From an uncultured Clostridia bacterium (GTDB lineage: Bacteria; Bacillota; Clostridia; TANB77; CAG-508): a DNA stretch of 26,374 nucleotides. The stretch spans positions 1 to 26,374 of the forward strand of contig CAKPKI010000008.1 of NCBI GenBank assembly GCA_934167135.1. The letters run 5' to 3'. Under the pieces are notes generated by a model. The model ran no database searches and was not told the DNA's origin. It worked only from the letters and a program-made list of their open reading frames with translations. Both the position numbers and the translations under genes were made by a program. Positions 7,429 through 15,268 of the stretch are shown piece after piece (position 1 is the first letter of the stretch; the number at the start of each line of letters is the position of its first letter).

Positions 7429-8043
7429 ATGTTAGCATATATAAAAGGTACACTAGATACCATATGTAAAAATTATATAATAATTGATGTTGGTGGATTA
7501 GGATATAAAATCTTTATGTCAGAAAACTCAATTAATACAGTTGGAACAATTGGAGATATTATAAAAGTTCATACATACTACAAAGTTAGAGAAGATGACA
7601 TTAGTATATATGGTTTTAAAACTAAAGAAGAATTAAGAATGTTTGAGCTTTTATTAAGTGTTAGTGGAGTTGGAGCAAAAAGTGCATTAGTAATGTTATC
7701 AAGTATTGAACCTTCTGCATTTGCTATTGCAATAATTTCTAATAATATTCAACTTTTAACACAAGTTCCTGGTATTGGAACAAAATCAGCTCAACGAATT
7801 ATTTTAGAATTAAAAGATAAACTAAAAGCTGAACAATCAGAACTAAATTATGAGAAAATTGAGAGTCAAAAAGCAAAATCTATAGAAATAGAAGAAAATA
7901 TTCAAGAAGCTATTTCTGGACTTATTGTACTTGGATATACACGAAAAGATATCGAAAAAGCATTTAAGTTATTAGATACAGATAATCTATCTGTTGAAGA
8001 TTTAATAAAAAAAGGACTTGTATTATTAACATCAAACAAATAA
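7429..8043 (+). CDS. ruvA: Holliday junction branch migration protein RuvA
   Basis: A 204-residue protein, normal for RuvA. It binds the four-way junction as a tetramer and loads the RuvB motor during recombination repair. The N-terminal OB-fold starts MLAYIKGTLDTICKN; two helix-hairpin-helix motifs follow, LSVSGVGAKSALVML and LTQVPGIGTKSAQRIILEL; the C-terminal RuvB-contact domain is EAISGLIVLGYTRKDIEKAF. ATG 7429 is preferred over ATG 7420 because GAAAGGATGG immediately precedes it and it gives the standard N terminus. ruvB is not adjacent, so RuvA is a single-gene unit here, ending in a hairpin terminator that also faces the OapA-like gene. Confidence 0.97.
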   Translation: MLAYIKGTLDTICKNYIIIDVGGLGYKIFMSENSINTVGTIGDIIKVHTYYKVREDDISIYGFKTKEELRMFELLLSVSGVGAKSALVMLSSIEPSAFAIAIISNNIQLLTQVPGIGTKSAQRIILELKDKLKAEQSELNYEKIESQKAKSIEIEENIQEAISGLIVLGYTRKDIEKAFKLLDTDNLSVEDLIKKGLVLLTSNK

Positions 8044-8069
8044 GAGGGTATCCTAAAATAGGTCCCTCT
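8043..8069. terminator. Bidirectional terminator between ruvA and the OapA-like gene
   Basis: AGAGGG...CCTA pairs with TAGG...CCCTCT around an AAA loop, with one short bulge. It overlaps the last bases of both convergent genes, and T-rich sequence follows on the plus strand. Confidence 0.65.
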
Positions 8070-8598
8070 ATTTATATATTTTATTTAATAAGATTCCAAC
8101 AAAATGTACTATTTGTGTTGATTTTTGGTTCGCTATTTCTTTTCCTAATGCTTTTCCACCAACTGTAATTGCTGCAACACTAGCACTTATAATAAATTGC
8201 AAATCTATTCCCACTTTTTCTGATATCTTTGCTGCTATCAATGCACTTATAGATCCACTTAATACACCACAAATGTCACCAATAACATCAGCACAAATAT
8301 TAGCAACTTTAGCTGAATTTTTTATTAATTTTATCGATGTTTTAGCTCCATCAACCTTTTTAGTAGCTTTTGCATGAAATTCATGCTCTTTTGCAACCGT
8401 TACAGCTACTCCTATTATATCAAATATTATACCAAGTAATATTACTGCTATTAATATTATTATTGAAGCAAATAAATTTAAATGTGTTACTCCATTATTT
8501 GATATATATGAAAATACCATTGATAATATAAATGTTGTTATAAATATTTGTATAAACCATTTGACTTTCGAGTGTTCTTTTTCTTCATTTTTTTTCAT
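8068..8598 (-). CDS. oapA: OapA-like OLE RNA-associated membrane protein
   Basis: A 176-residue protein with four hydrophobic segments at about residues 14-32, 41-68, 97-124 and 133-152 and a basic Lys-rich linker (70-96). This matches OapA, the four-helix membrane protein that holds the large OLE RNA at the membrane. Two related Asp motifs are visible: FDIIGVA in the second segment and ADVIGDICG in the third. The latter puts Asp at 104 and 108, the positions of the Asp pair that, as I recall, was changed in the dominant-negative OapA mutant of Bacillus halodurans. The gene directly follows a 570-nt structured RNA on the same strand, the standard OLE-OapA arrangement. AAGGAG precedes the ATG. 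The OLE complex has been linked to tolerance of cold, alcohols and magnesium. The remaining doubt is that I cannot run an alignment. Confidence 0.82.
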   Translation of the reverse strand: MKKNEEKEHSKVKWFIQIFITTFILSMVFSYISNNGVTHLNLFASIIILIAVILLGIIFDIIGVAVTVAKEHEFHAKATKKVDGAKTSIKLIKNSAKVANICADVIGDICGVLSGSISALIAAKISEKVGIDLQFIISASVAAITVGGKALGKEIANQKSTQIVHFVGILLNKIYK

Positions 8599-8625
8599 AT
8601 ATTTTTGTTTTCTCCTTTTTTACAT

Positions 8626-9197
8626 TAACAAAGCGTGAATCTCAATTTTGATTCCCGCCTAATTATTATATACTATTCAGATGGTAAAATCCGAGTAAAT
8701 TTTACGGTTTAGGTCTAGTTGAATTTCTCTATTCCTTACTATGCATTACTACATAGTTGTTTCCATTTAAAAGGAACACCTACATATTTCATTAGGCACT
8801 AGATCGCCACTTAAGTCCGTACCTTAATCCTCAGACTCCTATGCTTTTTTTAAGCAAACATTCTAGAAGTTTTCCTTAACATATCACTTTTTATTGCTAG
8901 TCTTTTTTGCAAATGAAATTTCATATTATATAATCCCAATACATTCACTCAAGACAGGCTACTCTATGTATTTTGTGTCTTGGCACTCACCATAGGTTTC
9001 ACTTAAAATGTATTTTAAGCCTCAACGAAACAAGGGGATCCTGTATATGCCATTATACCATACCCTGGCCTCTATCACCCTACTCACACACAAAACTGGC
9101 ATTTCGCGCACGAACAAGATGCTTCATCGGTATGCCCTTTAGTGGATTTTTAGCCCCACCCTCGCAATAAATGATACGACTAGAATAATGCACCATC
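8626..9197 (-). ncRNA. ole: OLE (ornate large extremophilic) RNA, probable
   Basis: A roughly 570-nt stretch without a credible gene, transcribed from a strong promoter and ending in a hairpin. It is visibly structured. Near the 5' end GGCAT/ATGCC (9098-9102 with 9132-9136) closes a three-way junction with hairpins GATG-AAG-CATC (9118-9128) and TTCG-TGCG-CGAA (9103-9114). Further on, GTTTC/GAAAC (8996-9000, 9027-9031) encloses an 18-nt hairpin at 9002-9019, and CAAGACA/TGTCTTG pair at 8950-8956 and 8976-8982. Base composition is more GC-balanced than the flanks. Size, position directly upstream of a four-helix OapA-like gene, and dense structure fit OLE RNA, about 600 nt and known in many Clostridia. 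I do not recall the consensus well enough to match it base by base. ROOL RNA is similar in size but has no OapA partner. Confidence 0.8.
8633..8658 (-). terminator. Terminator at the 3' end of the structured RNA
   Basis: GCGTGAATC (8633-8641) and GATTCCCGC (8650-8658) form a 9-bp stem with one mismatch and an 8-nt loop. On the minus strand it is followed by TTTGTT, a weak T tract, so some readthrough into the OapA-like gene 35 nt on is likely. Confidence 0.65.
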
Positions 9198-9203
9198 TTT
9201 ATT

Positions 9204-9231
9204 ATTATACCAGATTTATCCATTTATTCAA
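9204..9231 (-). promoter_or_regulatory. Promoter of the structured RNA
   Basis: Minus strand TTGAAT (9226-9231), 16-nt spacer, TATAAT (9204-9209). Predicted start near 9197. Confidence 0.8.
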
Positions 9232-9326
9232 GTCTGTTTTTTTACGATTATTCCTTTTTTTAGTTGATTTATGGTTATCTATAATTAAATTCTTCTCTTT
9301 TTTAATTATTTCTTTGTTTTTTTGAT

Positions 9327-9998
9327 TTATATGTGTTTTTTTATTTCATTATATATTTCCTCATGTATATCATCAATGCTTCTTATCTTATTATCTACCG
9401 TACAATTTATTTCAAACCAATTATATTCTTTTGCAACATCACATGCAGAATTATAAGCATCAATTAGATGATTCTTGTCTTTTTCATGTATGTCCTTTTT
9501 CATCTCATGACTAAATTTATTCTCTCTATTTTTCATTAATTCTATAGATTTTTCTACAGGCATATTTAAAAAGAAAACTTCTGTTGGTATTGGTAATTCA
9601 AATAAGTTAAATTCAAAATCCCAAAGCCATTTCAAAAATTTTTCTCTTTCTTTTTTATCTCCTATTTTTCCTGCTTGATGTACCATATTAGAAGTAGTAT
9701 ATCTATCAGCTAATATTATTCCCCCATTATCATAATAATCTTTATATCCAGATTTAAATGTTGCATATCTATCTACAGTATAAAATGTTGAGGCAATATA
9801 TGGACTTATTTCTTTTGCATTTTCTCCAAATTCACCTGATAAATACATTTTTACTAATGCTGAACTTGGTGAATCATAATTGGGAAAATTCACAGTTTTG
9901 TACTCTACTCCTTCTTTTGTTAACCTTCCTTGTAATTTTTCAAATTGAGTTTGTTTTCCACTTCCATCTGTACCATCTATTACAAATATTTTTCCCAT
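9327..9998 (-). CDS. tmk: Thymidylate kinase
   Basis: A 223-residue kinase that phosphorylates dTMP to dTDP with ATP for DNA synthesis. The P-loop is DGTDGSGKQTQ near residues 8-18, the nucleoside-binding ADRYTTSN motif lies near residue 97 and the FPNYDSPS segment near 38, all as in bacterial Tmk. Its QTQ after the P-loop Lys (rather than the commoner TTQ) is seen in a clostridial branch. AAGGAG lies 8 nt before the ATG. It is an independent unit: the upstream operon ends in the strong terminator at 10115-10160 and the OLE-like RNA downstream has its own promoter. Confidence 0.93.
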   Translation of the reverse strand: MGKIFVIDGTDGSGKQTQFEKLQGRLTKEGVEYKTVNFPNYDSPSSALVKMYLSGEFGENAKEISPYIASTFYTVDRYATFKSGYKDYYDNGGIILADRYTTSNMVHQAGKIGDKKEREKFLKWLWDFEFNLFELPIPTEVFFLNMPVEKSIELMKNRENKFSHEMKKDIHEKDKNHLIDAYNSACDVAKEYNWFEINCTVDNKIRSIDDIHEEIYNEIKKHI

Positions 9999-10034
9999 GT
10001 TATTACTCCTTATTTTTTAATTTATTCTCAACTA

Positions 10035-10070
10035 ATTTGAGTTTCTGATGCAAGCAACGAAACCTCAAAT
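10035..10070 (-). promoter_or_regulatory. Hairpin in the tmk 5' leader
   Basis: ATTTGAGTTTC (10035-10045) pairs with GAAACCTCAAAT (10059-10070) with a one-base bulge. No T tract follows on either strand, so it is not a clear terminator. It may be a leader structure. Confidence 0.35.
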
Positions 10071-10114
10071 AGCTAACAATGTAATGCTTTACATAATAGT
10101 ATTTTCTATTATAT

Positions 10115-10160
10115 AAAAAAAGAACTAGATAACTGGTTTTTAAAGCAATCTATCTAGTTC
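10115..10160 (-). terminator. Strong terminator of the 10319-11320 operon
   Basis: GAACTAGATA (10122-10131) and TATCTAGTTC (10151-10160) make a 10-bp perfect stem, followed on the minus strand by seven T residues (A run at 10115-10121). The 160 nt between it and the stop at 10319 hold no gene that I can see. Confidence 0.85.
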
Positions 10161-10318
10161 AATAAACGAATTATAAAACATATAAATATATGATTTATGT
10201 TGTTATTTTAGCAAAAAGTGTCCCATAAGTCAATGAATTTCGACAATTTTCTTAAAATTTATCCTTTATAAAAAGCTTTTTTACAAAATTAATTATTTTC
10301 CTAAAAAGCCCTGGTTCT

Positions 10319-10636
10319 TTATACACTACTATGCCGTTCTTTCTCTTTTTCTTCTTCAATCATTCTTTTTAGTTCTTCTTCATCTTCTGCTAATAATTCT
10401 TCTTTTTCTTCTGGACTTGATAAAAAATCTCTATATATTAGTCCTAATATAATAATTGTTTCTTCTTTTAATTCTTGTTTATTTAACGGTTCATGTATGT
10501 TTACATTATAGTTTGCGGCTTTATTTTCTGAAATCGCTTGTCTAAATTGCTCTGGTATTTTACTTCGTAAATCTATTGGCATTAATTTTAGAATTTCATC
10601 AACTTCAGAAAATGCTTCTTCATATACTCTTTCCAC
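10319..10636 (-). CDS. Small acidic protein of unknown function
   Basis: A 105-residue, mostly helical protein starting MERVYEEAFSEVDEILKLMP and ending in a Glu-rich run (EEELKRMIEEEKEKE). There is no signal peptide or membrane segment, so it should be cytoplasmic. The start is GTG 10636, five bases after a perfect AGGAGG. It follows the 10658 gene by 21 nt on the same strand and shares its terminator, so the two form an operon. Similar small proteins (a helical N-terminal half, an EETIIILGLIYRDF segment, an acidic tail) occur in Clostridia without assigned function. I cannot offer a role. Confidence 0.65.
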   Translation of the reverse strand: MERVYEEAFSEVDEILKLMPIDLRSKIPEQFRQAISENKAANYNVNIHEPLNKQELKEETIIILGLIYRDFLSSPEEKEELLAEDEEELKRMIEEEKEKERHSSV

Positions 10637-10657
10637 GTTTTCCTCCTATGTTATATG

Positions 10658-11320
10658 TTATCCTAATTGCGGTTCTAATTCTTCTTTTTGAACTTCCTCT
10701 TTTTTTACACTATCAAATATAGTTTGCGATTTTATTCGTGCTTCTTCAATTTTTTCACTTGTCTTCTTTCTTGATTTTGCATTTCCTTTATCAAAGCATT
10801 CTTTCATAAAATCCATATACTCTTGATTTTTTTCCTCTATTGCAACTCTTTCCATTGCAAGTTCTGCGAATTTTTCTCTTTTATAATTATTTACTAATTC
10901 TCTATAACTTTCTATATCTATTTCATCTAAATATTTTTCAAGTATTTGTTGACATTTTCTTGCTTGTCCTATTTTTCCACATTCTAATGCTTTTTGTTGT
11001 ACATCCACATTTCCATAACATGCCAACAATCTACTATCAACTAAATGAGGATCTCTATCTTCGTCTTTTAGTTCTTTTTTATCATATTTATCAGATATTT
11101 CTTTCATTAATGCATTTTTTAACCCATTTAAATTGTTTTCTTCTGATATTTTATCTAAATTTTCTTCTAATAAGTTATATACTTTTTTATCTTCTTCTGT
11201 TATTTTTGCAAAATTAGTATAATATTTCATTTTTATTGTTTTTATTGCATTTGCTATTTTTTTTACATTTTCACATGCTTTTAAATAGGTTGCATTTTCA
11301 TTTGTTTTTCCGTACTCCAT
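10658..11320 (-). CDS. Cytoplasmic helical protein of unknown function
   Basis: A 220-residue, charge-rich protein with no signal peptide. ATG 11320 (MEYGKTNENATYLKAC) is chosen because AAAGGAG lies 8 nt upstream; a longer frame to 11386 lacks such a site. Most of the chain should be alpha-helical, with YLKACENVKKIANAIKTIKM near the start and a C-terminal Lys/Glu-rich coiled-coil-prone region (KKTSEKIEEARIKSQTIF). The middle contains CYGNVDVQQKALECGKIGQA, the most distinctive stretch. It is the first gene of a two-gene operon with the 10319 product. No family recognised. Confidence 0.65.
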   Translation of the reverse strand: MEYGKTNENATYLKACENVKKIANAIKTIKMKYYTNFAKITEEDKKVYNLLEENLDKISEENNLNGLKNALMKEISDKYDKKELKDEDRDPHLVDSRLLACYGNVDVQQKALECGKIGQARKCQQILEKYLDEIDIESYRELVNNYKREKFAELAMERVAIEEKNQEYMDFMKECFDKGNAKSRKKTSEKIEEARIKSQTIFDSVKKEEVQKEELEPQLG

Positions 11321-11420
11321 ATATAGTTCTCCTTTGTTAACACTTGATAATTTAATTATAGCAAATGTACTATTTTTTGTAAACAATTTTTCAAACTTTT
11401 TTATATATTTTATTACTATA

Positions 11421-11656
11421 TAATGGTTTTGATAAAATTTTCAAAAGAAATCCTTGAAATATAAGCTTTGAATGAAATGACGAATGTGCATGAAAAAATT
11501 TTAGAAATTCTATGCAGTTTTATGGTAAGAGTTCACGATAGTGGAAAGGACCCATAAAACAAATTAGAATTTCTTAAATTTTGTAATAAACCGAGGAATG
11601 TAATAAAAAACTTATATTTCAAGGAGTTCTTTGTATTATTTTAAAATAAACCATTA
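11421..11656. mobile_element. Palindromic MITE-like element, about 236 bp
   Basis: The two ends are inverted repeats of about 45 bp. The left starts TAATGGTTTTGATAAAAT (11421) and reaches TCCTTGAAATATAAG; the right, read backwards from 11656, starts TAATGGTTTATTTTAAAA and reaches CTCCTTGAAATATAAG. A further inner pair, AGAAATTCT...GTTTTATGG against CCATAAAAC...AGAATTTCT, makes the whole element able to fold into one long hairpin. No gene is inside. If the ends are ATGGTTT, each side is flanked by TA, as for MITEs moved by Tc1/mariner-like IS630 transposases. A second partial copy is at 13635-13724 and a shorter end at 16452. The right end supplies the stop codon of the adjacent oxidoreductase gene. 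Confidence 0.7.
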
Positions 11657-13168
11657 ACCCGTAACTATATTTTGTTCCTGAACAATATCTAAATCCTTTA
11701 TTGCAGGTTCATAAATATTTTTTCCTGTATAATCAAACCTACTTCCATGGCAAGGGCAATCCCAAGTTTTATCAACATTATTCCAAGCCAATAAGCAACC
11801 CAAATGTGAACAATTAGGTTTTACCGCATATATTTTTCCAGAAACATCTTTATAAACTCCAACATTATCACCATCAATCTCTAATATAACAGCATTATTA
11901 TTCTCAATTAAATCTAAACTATATGGTTCAATCTTAAATTTATTTAACGCAATAGAACTAACAGTCTGTTTAATCATGTTTTCGACTTCCCATCTATTTT
12001 TTATAGGCTTTACTCTTGTAGCAGTAAAAATATCTTCATACTTATTTTCTACTCCCATAATTTTATCTGTAATTATATTTGCAGAAACATTAGAAAATGT
12101 CATTCCCCATTTTTTAAATCCTGTTCCAACATAAACATTTTTCATCAAATTAGAAAATTCACCTATATAAGGAATCTTATCTAAACTAATACAATCTCTA
12201 GTATTCCATCTAAATAATATTTTACAATCAGGATACATCTCTTTAGCCTTTTTTTCTAATTCTTCATAACAATTATTATCAGGTATAGCATCTCCAGTTT
12301 TGTGTCCTCTACCACCAATAAGAAGAATATCTTTTCCATTATATTTAGCAGTTCTAAAAGAATATATTGGTTCTTTTACATTGATATACATTCCTTGTGG
12401 TAAATTCTTTTTAGTTTCTATTGCAATTAAATATGATGTAGATTGATACATCTTTGTAAAGTAAAAACCCGGCATATTTATAATTGGATAATGAGATGCA
12501 ATTACCACATATTTTGAATATACATTTCCATTATTTGTTACAATTTTATATTTATCCCCATCTTTTTCTATGTCTGTTACTGTTGTATTTTCAAATATTT
12601 TATTATGTTGTAATATTTTCTGTGCTAAACCTATCATATATTTTCTCGGATGAAATTGTGCTTGTCCCTCAAATTGGATTGCTCCTTTTATTTTTATTGG
12701 TAAATCAATTTGGTTTACAAATTTAGCATTTTTTCCTAATTTATTTACTGCCTCTACTTCTTGTTCTATTTCATTTACTTCATCCTGTTTTGTTGTATAT
12801 ACATACGCTTTTTGTTCACTAAATTCACATTCTATATTTTCTGATTGTATTATTTGCTTTATATTTTTTATAGCTTCCTCATTTGCTTCTAAATATTTTT
12901 TTGCATATTCTTCTCCATAGTCATCTATTAAATGTTTATAAAACAGTTCATGCTGACTTGTTATTTTTCCCGTAGTATTTCCACTTACCTTTTCTCCAAT
13001 TTTATCTTTTTCCAATACCACAACTTTTTTCCCACATTTTGTTAAATAATATGCTGTTGTTAACCCAAATAATCCAGCTCCTACTATACATATGTCAGCT
13101 TCTTCGTCTCTTTCTAATGACTTTAAATTAATTTCATTTTTTGTGGTTTCTATCCATAATGATTCCAT
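11654..13168 (-). CDS. FAD-dependent oxidoreductase with C-terminal Rieske [2Fe-2S] domain
   Basis: A 504-residue fusion. The N-terminal DAO-type oxidoreductase has the dinucleotide-binding motif ICIVGAGLFGLTTAYYL (residues 26-42) and a C-terminal FAD-contact segment YVGTGFKKWGMTFSN near residue 345. A Rieske domain ends the protein with C453-S-H455 and C471-P-C-H474, the full set of cluster ligands. The architecture matches the YhfW-type proteins of Bacillus and Clostridia, whose substrate is not settled; electron flow between FAD and the 2Fe-2S cluster is the family expectation. It is cytoplasmic, without signal peptide. GGAGG lies 6 nt before the ATG. Its stop codon lies in the terminal TTAATGG of the MITE-like element at 11421-11656, so the last residues may have been changed by that insertion. 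Confidence 0.9.
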   Translation of the reverse strand: MESLWIETTKNEINLKSLERDEEADICIVGAGLFGLTTAYYLTKCGKKVVVLEKDKIGEKVSGNTTGKITSQHELFYKHLIDDYGEEYAKKYLEANEEAIKNIKQIIQSENIECEFSEQKAYVYTTKQDEVNEIEQEVEAVNKLGKNAKFVNQIDLPIKIKGAIQFEGQAQFHPRKYMIGLAQKILQHNKIFENTTVTDIEKDGDKYKIVTNNGNVYSKYVVIASHYPIINMPGFYFTKMYQSTSYLIAIETKKNLPQGMYINVKEPIYSFRTAKYNGKDILLIGGRGHKTGDAIPDNNCYEELEKKAKEMYPDCKILFRWNTRDCISLDKIPYIGEFSNLMKNVYVGTGFKKWGMTFSNVSANIITDKIMGVENKYEDIFTATRVKPIKNRWEVENMIKQTVSSIALNKFKIEPYSLDLIENNNAVILEIDGDNVGVYKDVSGKIYAVKPNCSHLGCLLAWNNVDKTWDCPCHGSRFDYTGKNIYEPAIKDLDIVQEQNIVTG

Positions 13169-13229
13169 ATTTTCCTCCTTTGTTGCATATTTTTTCCTAT
13201 TTTTATTAAATTATTCTCTATATAGTAGG

Positions 13230-13256
13230 AAAAAGCCCAAGTTAATTAACTTGGGC
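13230..13256 (-). terminator. Terminator of the 13274-13561 gene
   Basis: A perfect 22-bp palindrome at 13235-13256 (arms GCCCAAGTTAA and TTAACTTGGGC), then five T residues on the minus strand. It may also protect the oxidoreductase gene downstream from readthrough. Confidence 0.8.
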
Positions 13257-13273
13257 CTTTAGGATTTGTTTTT

Positions 13274-13561
13274 TTACCGAACCACCATATTCATAATGAT
13301 GGTTCGGTATTCTAAACTGGGATTATCCACCCAGTTCAAATTCAACAGTTCATAGTCTGTGTATTTTTTTAATTTTTTTAATTCTTTGTTTTTCCACAAA
13401 TAAATGTGGATAATTCCATCTCCTATGAACCAGGTTAGTACTTTTCTTCCCCGTATTTCATGGATGGCAATAACTTTGCCATCCTCTAGTGCCATCAGTT
13501 TTGCATCTACAGGAAGCTTTATTGCTTCCATATCTTCCAATACTGACAAATCTTCTTTCAA
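13274..13561 (-). CDS. Orphan small protein, codon use unlike neighbours
   Basis: A 95-residue protein, MKEDLSVLEDMEAIKLPVDA and onward, with a beta-rich middle (KLMALEDGKVIAIHEIRGRKVLTWF) and an end EYRTIIMNMVVR. The start is TTG 13561, nine bases after GGAG; the first ATG is ten codons in. It has its own promoter and terminator. The coding sequence is visibly richer in G and C and uses codons such as CCG, GGC and CTG that are rare elsewhere in the window, as does the gene at 16526. Its last 35 bases are an inverted repeat (ACCGAACCA... with ...TGGTTCGGT). It looks acquired. No family recognised. Confidence 0.6.
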   Translation of the reverse strand: MKEDLSVLEDMEAIKLPVDAKLMALEDGKVIAIHEIRGRKVLTWFIGDGIIHIYLWKNKELKKLKKYTDYELLNLNWVDNPSLEYRTIIMNMVVR

Positions 13562-13596
13562 CTGGCTACTCTCCTCTCTACTTTTATTTACATATA

Positions 13597-13625
13597 ATTA
13601 TAGCACAAGCAAAACTCTTCGTCAA
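13597..13625 (-). promoter_or_regulatory. Sigma-A promoter of the 13274-13561 gene
   Basis: Minus strand TTGACG (13620-13625), 17-nt spacer, TATAAT (13597-13602). The MITE-related repeat begins 10 bases upstream. Confidence 0.8.
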
Positions 13626-13634
13626 TTTTTTGTT

Positions 13635-13724
13635 AATTTCTTAACTTTTGTAATAAACCGTGTAATGTAATAAGAATCTTATATTTCAAGGATTTCCTTG
13701 TACTAATTTAAAACAAACCATTAA
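13635..13724. repeat. Partial copy of the MITE-like repeat
   Basis: These 90 bases match the right end of the element at 11568-11657 without gaps and with about ten mismatches (my count by eye). Shared blocks include TTTTGTAATAAACCG, CTTATATTTCAAGGA and AAACCATTAA. The matching left end is not found, so this is a half copy. It lies between the orphan gene promoter and the aminopeptidase gene. Confidence 0.8.
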
Positions 13725-13844
13725 ACAGCAACGATTTTTTAGAATATTTTATATTATCTATGGAAAAATTAAACATTAAGTGATATACTACAATAAAATA
13801 TAAGAAGTTGATACTTCAACAACACACAAGAAAGGAAGATTATA

Positions 13845-15230
13845 ATGGAAGAAAAACTTTTTAACAAAAAAGAAATTGGGTGGTCAAAAATTGACACACA
13901 TGAAAAAGAAACAATATATTCATACTGTAATGGATATATGAACTTTATGAATAAATCAAAAACAGAAAGAGAAGCAATCACTACTGCAAAAGCAATTGCA
14001 GAATCAAATGGATTTAGAGATTTATCAAGCTATGAAACTTTAAATCCTGGTGACAAAGTATACTTTATAAACAGAGAAAAAAGTATGTATTTAGCAATAA
14101 TTGGTACAGAAAAGCTAGAAAAAGGACTTCAAATTGTTGGTGCACATGTAGATTCTCCAAGATTAGATTTAAAACCAAATCCACTATACGAAGATTCTGG
14201 TTTTGCATATTTCAAAACACATTATTATGGTGGTATAAAAAAATACCAATGGACAACAATTCCATTAAGTTTACATGGAGTTATTGTAAAAGCAAATGGT
14301 GAAAAAATAACAATAAATATTGGTGAAGATGATAATGACCCAATATTTACTATAACAGACTTATTACCACACTTAGCACAAGACCAAATGGAAAAGAAAC
14401 TAAAAAATGGAATAGATGGAGAAAATCTATCAATATTACTTGGTAGCATTCCTTATGATGATGAAAATTGTGCAGAAAAAGTAAAATTAAATATTTTAAA
14501 CATTCTAAATGAAAAATACGGTATTACAGAATTAGATTTAATGAGTTCAGAAATAGAACTTGTTCCAGCTTTCAAGGCAAGAAGCTTAGGATTTGATAGA
14601 AGTATGGTTGCTGCATACGGACAAGATGATAAGATATGCGTATATACTTCTTTAAGAGCTATAATAAATGTAGAAAATCCAAAGAAAACAGCAGTATGTA
14701 TTTTCTCAGATAAAGAAGAAATAGGAAGTATGGGAAATACAGGTATGGAATCACATGTATTTGATACTTTCATAGCTGAATTATTAGATAAAACTGGAGA
14801 AAATAGACCAAATTTGTTAGAAAAAGTATTCTGTAATTCAAAAATGTTATCAGCAGATGTTGATGCTGGATATGATCCACTTTATGCAAGTGTTTCTGAT
14901 AAAACAAACTCAGCATTCTTAGGTCGCGGTATTGGTCTTAATAAATATACTGGTGCTCGTGGAAAATCTGGTGCCTCTGATGCAAATGCTGAATTTGTTG
15001 CATGGATTAGAAGAGTCCTAGAAAAAAATGATATTAGATATCAAATTTCTGAACTTGGAAAGGTTGATGTTGGCGGAGGAGGTACAATCGCATATATTTT
15101 AGCCAATAAAGGTGTAGATGTTATAGATTGTGGTGTTCCAGTACTTTCAATGCATGCTCCTTATGAAGTTACAAGTAAATTCGATATTTATACTGCATAC
15201 AGAACTTATAAAGCATTTTGGGAAGAATAG
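13845..15230 (+). CDS. apeA: M18 family aminopeptidase
   Basis: A 461-residue cytoplasmic zinc aminopeptidase of family M18 (aspartyl aminopeptidase type), which removes N-terminal residues from peptides and assembles as a large tetrahedral dodecamer. Visible metal and catalytic residues: His101 and Asp103 in VGAHVDSPRLDLK, the Glu pair in FSDKEEIGSMGNTG, Asp in SADVDAGYDP and the terminal His in SMHAPYEV. The length is normal for the clostridial branch. AAAGGAAG lies 7 nt before the ATG. It is a single-gene unit ended by a strong bidirectional hairpin shared with the convergent GH3 gene. Confidence 0.93.
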   Translation: MEEKLFNKKEIGWSKIDTHEKETIYSYCNGYMNFMNKSKTEREAITTAKAIAESNGFRDLSSYETLNPGDKVYFINREKSMYLAIIGTEKLEKGLQIVGAHVDSPRLDLKPNPLYEDSGFAYFKTHYYGGIKKYQWTTIPLSLHGVIVKANGEKITINIGEDDNDPIFTITDLLPHLAQDQMEKKLKNGIDGENLSILLGSIPYDDENCAEKVKLNILNILNEKYGITELDLMSSEIELVPAFKARSLGFDRSMVAAYGQDDKICVYTSLRAIINVENPKKTAVCIFSDKEEIGSMGNTGMESHVFDTFIAELLDKTGENRPNLLEKVFCNSKMLSADVDAGYDPLYASVSDKTNSAFLGRGIGLNKYTGARGKSGASDANAEFVAWIRRVLEKNDIRYQISELGKVDVGGGGTIAYILANKGVDVIDCGVPVLSMHAPYEVTSKFDIYTAYRTYKAFWEE

Positions 15231-15232
15231 AA

Positions 15233-15262
15233 AAAAGAGTTCACTTTTAAGTGGGCTCTTTT
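15233..15262. terminator. Bidirectional terminator between the M18 and GH3 genes
   Basis: A 14-bp stem (15233-15246 with 15249-15262, two G-U pairs) starting AAAAGAG and ending CTCTTTT. T-rich sequence follows on the plus strand and A-rich precedes it, so it serves both converging genes. Confidence 0.85.
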
Positions 15263-15268
15263 AATTTT

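Noticed and set aside
8973..9170. A 65-codon plus-strand open frame inside the 8.6-9.2 kb region
   Set aside because: It is antisense to the structured RNA, has no ribosome binding site and an unlikely composition.
8626..9197. RNase P RNA, tmRNA, group I or II intron as identity of the large RNA
   Set aside because: No GAGGAAAGTCC-type core, no tmRNA acceptor or tag frame, no domain V or intron core, and no reverse transcriptase; the OapA-like neighbour fits OLE better.
13274..13309. Inverted repeat at the 3' end of the 13274 gene as a terminator
   Set aside because: It lies within the coding end and is followed by A rather than T residues on the minus strand; the palindrome at 13235 is the better terminator.
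11421..13724. A composite transposon from the left repeat end at 11421 to the right end at 13724, carrying the oxidoreductase
   Set aside because: The 11421-11656 element is already complete with both ends, and the 13635 copy has no matching left end.
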